Source: SIG607 sp045592625
GTDB taxonomy: Bacteria > Bacillota > Clostridia > Oscillospirales > Acutalibacteraceae
NCBI GenBank assembly: GCA_045592625.1
Contig: JAZNVC010000016.1
Location: forward strand, 59,077 to 123,076
Direction of reading: 5' to 3'
DNA length: 64,000 nucleotides
Shown here: in pieces, positions 59,582-64,000 of the stretch
Numbering within the stretch: the first letter of the stretch is position 1
How the letters are laid out: the number at the start of each line of letters is the position of its first letter
Position numbers and translations under genes: made by a program
The notes under the pieces: generated by a model
The model's database searches: none
Told to the model about the DNA's origin: nothing
Seen by the model: the letters and a program-made list of their open reading frames with translations, nothing else

Positions 59582-60301
59582 ATGGGTTATATTGATATTC
59601 ATTCGCATATTCTACCGTCTGTTGATGATGGTGCAGCAAATATAGATGATTCCATTTTACTTTTAAAGCAGGAAAAAGAAAATGGTATTTCTTCGGTTAT
59701 TTGTACCCCTCATTTTTACCCTGAGGCCGAACAACTGGAAGTTCATCTCTCTAAGTGCCGTACCGCCTTCGATAGTTTAAAGGAAACCATAAAATATGAG
59801 AACCTTCCTGAAATTTATTTAGGTCACGAGGTACAATATTTTACAGGAATTTCAAAATGTTCTGATCTTGATAAACTCTGCATTGAAGGAACAACTACGC
59901 TTTTACTTGAACTTCCTTTTCTGTCCCCTCTTTCAGAGTATATGCTAAATGAAATAAGACGCATTGACAGAGATTTAGGTATTACAATAATTCTTGCTCA
60001 CATTGAACGTTATGCAAATGACAGGTTATTTAAAAAACTTTTAAAAATAATATCAGACGGTGAAGCCAAAGGACAAATAAATGCAGAATCCGCACTTAAT
60101 CCCAGCACTTTGAAAATCGTTCAAAAGCTAATTAAACACAGATGCGTTTCATATATTGCTTCAGATGCACATTCCCCTGACCTTCGTCCTGTTTTAATAA
60201 AAGAAGCGTATTCTGCTTTAAAAAAGAAATACTATTCTCAATTGGTTGCCATAAAGAAACGCACCGATAAACTTGAAAGCCTAATGCAAAAAGGAGACTA
60301 G
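59582..60301 (+). CDS. Tyrosine-protein phosphatase, PHP type (CpsB/CapC/YwqE family)
   Basis: About 239 residues of the PHP metal-dependent phosphatase family: YIDIHSHILPSVDDGA (HxH), CTPHFYP, GHEVQYF, AHIERY and YIASDAHSP. These are the metal ligands of CpsB/YwqE, which removes phosphate from BY-kinase tails. ATG 59582 with GGAGACATT is chosen; the frame runs 132 bases back into the kinase gene. It is third in the operon, behind the internal terminator. Confidence 0.94.
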   Translation: MGYIDIHSHILPSVDDGAANIDDSILLLKQEKENGISSVICTPHFYPEAEQLEVHLSKCRTAFDSLKETIKYENLPEIYLGHEVQYFTGISKCSDLDKLCIEGTTTLLLELPFLSPLSEYMLNEIRRIDRDLGITIILAHIERYANDRLFKKLLKIISDGEAKGQINAESALNPSTLKIVQKLIKHRCVSYIASDAHSPDLRPVLIKEAYSALKKKYYSQLVAIKKRTDKLESLMQKGD

Positions 60302-60302
60302 T

Positions 60303-61130
60303 ATGCTCACCTCTAAAACTCTTAACCTAAATGATAAAGAGGGAATTTTATATATAACCTTTCCTCTTTTAGATAAATGCGGTGTTATTAATCACGCTTT
60401 TACTACCCGAATCGGCGGAGTAAGCGAAGGCATATATTCTTCAATGAATATGAGCTTTACTAACGGAGACTCTGATAGAAAGGTCTTTGAAAATTACCGC
60501 CGTATTTGCAAGGTAATAGGAACTGTCCCCGAAAAAGCCGTCCTTTCGCAACAGACTCATACAAATAACGTAAGAATAGTAACCGAAGACGACATAGGTA
60601 AAGGTATCGTCAAGGGAAGAGATTACACCGACGTTGACGGTCTTATTACAAATATCCCCGGTGTGACCTTGGTTACACAGTATGCCGACTGTACTCCCCT
60701 GCTATTTTGCGACCCTATTAGAAAGGTTATAGCGACCTCCCACGCAGGCTGGCGCGGTACGGCCAGTGAAATCGGAAGAATAACCGTAGAAAAAATGAGA
60801 GATAAATTCGGATGTAATCCAAAAGATATACTTTGTGCAATAGGACCGTCTATATGTCAAAATTGTTATGAGGTTGACGACGCCGTATATAGTCCTCTAT
60901 CGAAAATTCCATATCTTGATAAAGATAAGATTTTTATTAAGAAGAATAACGGCAAATATATGCTGGACCTTTGGGAAACCAATAAAGAAATTTTAATTAA
61001 TGCCGGAATCAAAGAAGAAAATATTGACGTTACCGACCTGTGCACCAACTGTCACCCCGATATTTTCCATTCCCACCGCTTTACTAATGGCAAACGAGGA
61101 AATCTTGCAGCACTAATTGCATTAAAATAA
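60303..61130 (+). CDS. pgeF: Peptidoglycan editing factor PgeF (YfiH/DUF152 family)
   Basis: 275 residues. Zinc and active-site motifs are present: QQTHTNNV, TQYADCTPLLF, SHAGWRGT, CAIGPSICQNCYEV and CHPDIFHSHRF. The family was annotated as polyphenol oxidase or laccase and now as a multi-copper-like or purine nucleoside-acting PgeF that keeps L-Ser out of muropeptides. It starts two bases after the phosphatase stop, an association with envelope genes that fits a wall role. Confidence 0.92.
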   Translation: MLTSKTLNLNDKEGILYITFPLLDKCGVINHAFTTRIGGVSEGIYSSMNMSFTNGDSDRKVFENYRRICKVIGTVPEKAVLSQQTHTNNVRIVTEDDIGKGIVKGRDYTDVDGLITNIPGVTLVTQYADCTPLLFCDPIRKVIATSHAGWRGTASEIGRITVEKMRDKFGCNPKDILCAIGPSICQNCYEVDDAVYSPLSKIPYLDKDKIFIKKNNGKYMLDLWETNKEILINAGIKEENIDVTDLCTNCHPDIFHSHRFTNGKRGNLAALIALK

Positions 61131-61146
61131 ATAAAAAATCACACTA

Positions 61147-61187
61147 AAAAAGCTTTGAAATTAACCTTTTCAAAGCTTTTTTATATA
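61147..61187 (+). terminator. Terminator after pgeF
   Basis: AAAAAAGCTTTGAAA and TTTCAAAGCTTTTTT with a seven-base loop. Confidence 0.92.
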
Positions 61188-61213
61188 AAATTTAATTTTT
61201 TTGCAAAAAAACA

Positions 61214-61243
61214 CTTTACTTCTTCAGCGAAGTGAAGTATAAT
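61214..61243 (+). promoter_or_regulatory. Promoter with an internal operator-like dyad, amino acid transporter operon
   Basis: TTTACT (61215-61220), 17 bases, TATAAT (61238-61243). The dyad CTTTACTTC-N6-GAAGTGAAG (61214-61237) overlaps the -35 and fills the spacer exactly up to the -10. Confidence 0.7.
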
Positions 61244-61291
61244 AGGATTATCAATTTCAGGGGCAACCCTAAAAAAGAAAGGTTGATTATT

Positions 61292-62071
61292 ATGAAAAAA
61301 TTATTAGCACTTTTACTCTCAGTTCTTATGATTGCATTCTGCTTTGCAGGTTGCGGCACAGAAAAAACCGTAATCGTAGGTTACACTCTTTACGAGCCAA
61401 TGAACTATCTTGACGATAACGGCGAACTCATTGGTTTTGATACCGAACTTGCTGAAGCTGTATTTGCTAAACTGGGCTACAAGGTTATTTTTAAGGAAAT
61501 CAAATGGGAAAATAAATATACCGATTTGAATTCCGGTACTATTGACTGCATTTGGAACGGCTTTACAAGTAACGGTTCTGATGACGGCGTTGCACGTGCA
61601 GAACTTGTTGACTTTACATACAACTATATGGAAAACCGTCAGGTTGTTGTAGCAAAAACAGATTCTAACATCACCAAAAAAGAAGACCTTATAGGAAAAA
61701 TTGCTGATGCTGAAATCGGCTCTGCCGGTGAAACATACGCTAAGGATTTTGGAGACGTTATTTTTAAGGGTGCTACAAAACAGACCGACTGTCTTCTTTC
61801 CGTAAAAACAGGAACCGCTGATTTTGCAGTTGTTGACGCTCAGCTTGCTAAAAACTACTGCGGCAAAGGCGATTATGCTAATCTTACAATTATTGATGCT
61901 CTTTCAAGCGAGGTTGAGTTCTATGCTATAGGCTTTAAGAAAGGCAGTGAACTTACCGCTAAGGTTAACGCTCAGTTAGAAGCTTTGGCTGCTGACGGCA
62001 CTTTAGCTCAGCTTGCCGAAAAATACGACGTAGCCACCACTACCATTACTGATTTTTCCGATCAGAAATAA
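61292..62071 (+). CDS. Polar amino acid ABC transporter, substrate-binding lipoprotein
   Basis: About 259 residues: lipoprotein signal with lipobox FAGC, then a two-lobe type 2 periplasmic-binding fold (YTLYEPMNYLDDNGELIGFDTELAEAVF, cut to GELIGFDTELAEAVF; IWNGFTSNGSDDGVARAELVDFTYNY, cut to DFTYNYMENRQVVV). This is the PAAT family that binds polar amino acids or cystine. ATG 61292 follows AAGAAAGG; the frame opens 60 bases earlier without a site. First of a binding protein-permease-ATPase operon. Confidence 0.95.
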   Translation: MKKLLALLLSVLMIAFCFAGCGTEKTVIVGYTLYEPMNYLDDNGELIGFDTELAEAVFAKLGYKVIFKEIKWENKYTDLNSGTIDCIWNGFTSNGSDDGVARAELVDFTYNYMENRQVVVAKTDSNITKKEDLIGKIADAEIGSAGETYAKDFGDVIFKGATKQTDCLLSVKTGTADFAVVDAQLAKNYCGKGDYANLTIIDALSSEVEFYAIGFKKGSELTAKVNAQLEALAADGTLAQLAEKYDVATTTITDFSDQK

Positions 62072-62094
62072 TTAAACTCTTGGAGAATTTTTAA

Positions 62095-62790
62095 ATGTCA
62101 TTCACAGATATAGTTTTATTTTTGTTTGACGGCTTTAAAATATCTTTACTCATCTTTGCGGTGACGCTGCTTTGCGGCGCACCGCTTGGTTTACCTATAG
62201 CCTTTTGTTCTATGAGTAAATTTAAAGTTGTCAGAAACATTTCAAAAGTGTTTGTATGGATAATAAGAGGCGTTCCTCTTATGCTTCAAATATTCATAAT
62301 CTATTACGTGCCTCCCCTACTTTTCGGTGTTAATATTTGGAAAGATATTAACCTTTTCTTTACAAAGGGCAATACCCTTTCCTATGCAGGCAGTGTTATT
62401 GCGGTTTTAATAGCATTTGTTATTAACTATGCCTGTTATTTTTCCGAAATATACAGAGGCGGTATCGAAAGTATTTCCAAAGGACAGTACGAGGCAGGAT
62501 ATGTATTGGGCCTTACCAAATCTCAGGTTTTTCGCAAAATCGTACTAAAACAGGTTGTTCAGCGAATAGTTCCTCCTATGTCAAATGAAATAATTACTCT
62601 TATCAAGGATACCGCCCTTGCTAACTGTATTATGGTAGGAGAAATTATTTATAAAGCAAATATTCTTGCTGCTGAAAAAGCACTTATTTGGCCACTCTTC
62701 TTTACAGGTGTGTTCTATCTTATTTTCGTAGGACTGCTTACCATAGTTCTTGGAAAAATAGAAAAAAAACTCAGTTATTTCAGGAGTTAA
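62095..62790 (+). CDS. Polar amino acid ABC transporter, permease
   Basis: 231 residues with about five membrane helices and the EAA loop GQYEAGYVLGLTKSQVFRKI followed by PQAxR-like VQRIVPPMSNEI. GLTKSQVFRKIVLKQ is the ATPase-contact motif of the HisM/GlnP group. It lies 23 bases after the binding protein and three bases before the ATPase gene. A single permease gene implies a homodimer. Confidence 0.94.
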   Translation: MSFTDIVLFLFDGFKISLLIFAVTLLCGAPLGLPIAFCSMSKFKVVRNISKVFVWIIRGVPLMLQIFIIYYVPPLLFGVNIWKDINLFFTKGNTLSYAGSVIAVLIAFVINYACYFSEIYRGGIESISKGQYEAGYVLGLTKSQVFRKIVLKQVVQRIVPPMSNEIITLIKDTALANCIMVGEIIYKANILAAEKALIWPLFFTGVFYLIFVGLLTIVLGKIEKKLSYFRS

Positions 62791-62793
62791 ATT

Positions 62794-63552
62794 ATGGCAA
62801 TATTAGAAGTTAAAAACATTAAGAAAAACTTTGGCAAGGTAGAGGTTTTAAAGGGAATTGATTTTTCTCTTAATAAGGGTGAGGTTTTGGCTATTATCGG
62901 TTCATCGGGAAGCGGTAAAACCACCCTGCTTCGCTGTCTTAATTTCCTTGAAACTGCTGACAGCGGAGTTATATCGGTAAACGGCAAAGAGCTTTACAAC
63001 AGTGAGAATAAAGTTCTTCAAAACGACGAAACTATAAGACAGAACAGACTGCATTTTGGACTTGTGTTCCAAAACTTTAATCTGTTCCCGCAATATACCG
63101 TTTTTGAGAATATTATACTTGCTCCCTCCCTTTTAAAAACCACTTCTCGCCAGGAAATAGAGCAAAAAGCACTATACTTAATTGAAAAGGTGGGCCTTAC
63201 AGATAAAAAAGATTCTTACCCCTGTCAGCTATCAGGCGGTCAGCAACAGCGTGTAGCAATAGCCAGAGCTCTTGCGATGAATCCTGAAATTCTTTGCTTT
63301 GACGAGCCTACAAGTGCACTTGACCCCGAACTTACGGGAGAGGTCTTAAAGGTTATCAAGGCTCTTAAATCGGGCGACAGCACAATGATAGTTGTAACGC
63401 ACGAAATGGAATTTGCTAAAAATGTAGCCGATAAGGTTATTTTTATGGCAGACGGTATTATTGAAGAAATTGGTACTCCCGAAGAAGTATTTGATAACCC
63501 GAAAAGCGATAAAACAAAAGCTTTTCTTGCAAAATCCTTAGAAGAAATTTAG
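62794..63552 (+). CDS. Polar amino acid ABC transporter, ATPase
   Basis: 252 residues: Walker A GSSGSGKTT, signature LSGGQQQRVAIARALA, Walker B ILCFDEPTSALDPE, H-loop VVTHEMEFA. These are typical of GlnQ/HisP-type ATPases, and the ALDPELTGEVL run is characteristic of the PAAT subgroup. It completes the operon and is followed after ten bases by the TrpR-like regulator gene. Confidence 0.96.
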   Translation: MAILEVKNIKKNFGKVEVLKGIDFSLNKGEVLAIIGSSGSGKTTLLRCLNFLETADSGVISVNGKELYNSENKVLQNDETIRQNRLHFGLVFQNFNLFPQYTVFENIILAPSLLKTTSRQEIEQKALYLIEKVGLTDKKDSYPCQLSGGQQQRVAIARALAMNPEILCFDEPTSALDPELTGEVLKVIKALKSGDSTMIVVTHEMEFAKNVADKVIFMADGIIEEIGTPEEVFDNPKSDKTKAFLAKSLEEI

Positions 63553-63562
63553 GAGATAGAAA

Positions 63563-63832
63563 ATGGCTAAAATCAGTGATGAAATGATAAATGAACTGTA
63601 TAAGGTCATTGTCAGTCTTGAATCAGTTGATGATTGTAAACTTCTTTTTGATGACCTTTGTACCCATAAAGAAGTAGAAAATATGGCACAGCGCATTTGC
63701 GCTGCGAAATTGCTAAAGCAGGGCGAAACCTATAATAAGGTTACCGAAAAAACAGGAATAGCCAGTGCCACTCTTGCCCGAGTATCAAGCTGTGTCAAAT
63801 ACGGCAAAGGCTATGATAAGTTTATAAAATAG
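63563..63832 (+). CDS. TrpR-like DNA-binding protein, YerC/YecD family
   Basis: 89 residues, all helical, with the TrpR-like helix-turn-helix MAQRICAAKLLKQGETYNKV then KTGIASATLARVSSCVKYG. YerC/YecD proteins resemble the Trp repressor but lack its known ligand assignment. GGAGATAG precedes the ATG, ten bases after the transporter ATPase, so it should be made with the transporter. It is a candidate to bind the dyad at 61214. Confidence 0.9.
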   Translation: MAKISDEMINELYKVIVSLESVDDCKLLFDDLCTHKEVENMAQRICAAKLLKQGETYNKVTEKTGIASATLARVSSCVKYGKGYDKFIK

Positions 63833-63852
63833 TAAAACGGTAGGTTTTGATA

Positions 63853-64000
63853 TGCACCTCAAAAGTTAGACACTTTTGGAGGTGCATATTTTTTATGGGT
63901 AAAACAGGAAGAAAAAACAAAGTTTATAGTGCAGAATTTAAAATAGGTGTTATAATGGATATGCGAGAACACAAATTAGGATACAACGAAACGATTCGTA
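63853..64000 (+). mobile_element. IS3-family insertion sequence, left end (partial)
   Basis: The likely terminal inverted repeat begins TGCACCTCAAAAGTTAGACA at 63853. The outer bases recur inverted as GAGGTGCA at about 63879-63886, forming a hairpin over the transposase ribosome binding site. The element runs off the window. Confidence 0.8.
63895..64000 (+). CDS. IS3-family transposase OrfA (IS150-like), 3' partial
   Basis: The ATG at 63895 opens MGKTGRKNKVYSAEFKIGVI, followed by MDMREHKLGYNETIR, the basic helix-turn-helix start of IS3/IS150 OrfA proteins, cut off by the window edge. The GGAGG site lies in the 3' arm of the terminal hairpin at unusually long spacing. Confidence 0.8.
   Translation, partial: MGKTGRKNKVYSAEFKIGVIMDMREHKLGYNETIR

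Overview
The window looks like a chromosomal segment from a low-GC, endospore-forming member of the Clostridia, probably an uncultured gut-type Eubacteriales/Oscillospirales lineage. The evidence is a GerA-type germination operon, a SpoIID-like protein, an AraC-controlled sugar locus, a Phe T-box leader, Rex, IreB, RqcH, RNase J, sigma-A promoters with 17-bp spacers almost everywhere, and AGGAGG-type ribosome binding sites. The species cannot be named from the sequence alone.

Layout. 1-4.1 kb: the end of a ger operon (gerA-type, a shortened gerC-type, gerB-type) convergent with a two-gene unit for a SpoIID/peptidoglycan-binding protein. 4.1-9.8 kb: a nucleotide-sugar dehydratase and a heterodimeric ABC exporter. 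10.4-17.2 kb: a tightly packed housekeeping operon (RNase J, bL9, DnaB, TilS, FtsH). 17.4-21.1 kb: a half-size binding-protein-like lipoprotein, malic enzyme plus an Ldh2-type dehydrogenase, and a HAD phosphatase. 21.2-25.4 kb: an accessory patch with a restriction-modification pair of the HhaI-methylase/HinP1I-nuclease type (predicted GCGC), palindromic repeats, a zinc-ribbon membrane protein, and a partly duplicated polysaccharide deacetylase. 25.5-31.3 kb: an AraC-controlled sugar or amino-sugar catabolic island (NagB-like isomerase, PIG-L deacetylase, PfkB kinase, class II aldolase, DUF4432 mutarotase-like protein). 31.3-33.8 kb: a polysaccharide/teichoic acid ABC exporter with a glycosyltransferase. 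33.8-36.1 kb: an orphan 5S rRNA and rnpB. 36.2-47.2 kb: SecDF, an aminotransferase, an LTA synthase-like enzyme, an M20 peptidase, a glycoside-hydrolase-like protein, SerS and a lipoprotein. 47.2-49.6 kb: rex, DUF421, DUF4363 and a UPF0340 protein. 49.6-58.0 kb: T-box-pheST, ireB, a hairpin-rich repeat next to a DUF4367 remnant, then yhaM, DUF1858, trmK and rqcH. 58.0-61.1 kb: a capsule-type chain-length regulator, BY-kinase, PHP phosphatase and PgeF. 61.2-63.8 kb: a polar amino acid ABC transporter with a TrpR-like regulator. The right edge enters an IS3-family element.

The most interesting finding is a conserved bipartite sequence, AATGCACAAAT-N11-GTACAC-N-TTTG, found in both divergent promoter regions of the sugar island (27244 and 30138). 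In each case it overlaps the minus-strand -35 box by the same two bases, which is the geometry expected of a local AraC-type activator site. It ties the deacetylase/isomerase operon and the kinase/aldolase operon into one regulon whose substrate is not known. Other notable points are a terminator that buries the Shine-Dalgarno of the next gene, a terminator between a tyrosine kinase and its phosphatase, an orphan 5S gene with its own near-consensus promoter, and a dyad that exactly fills a promoter spacer ahead of the amino acid transporter. I saw no CRISPR array, no prophage and no tRNA gene.
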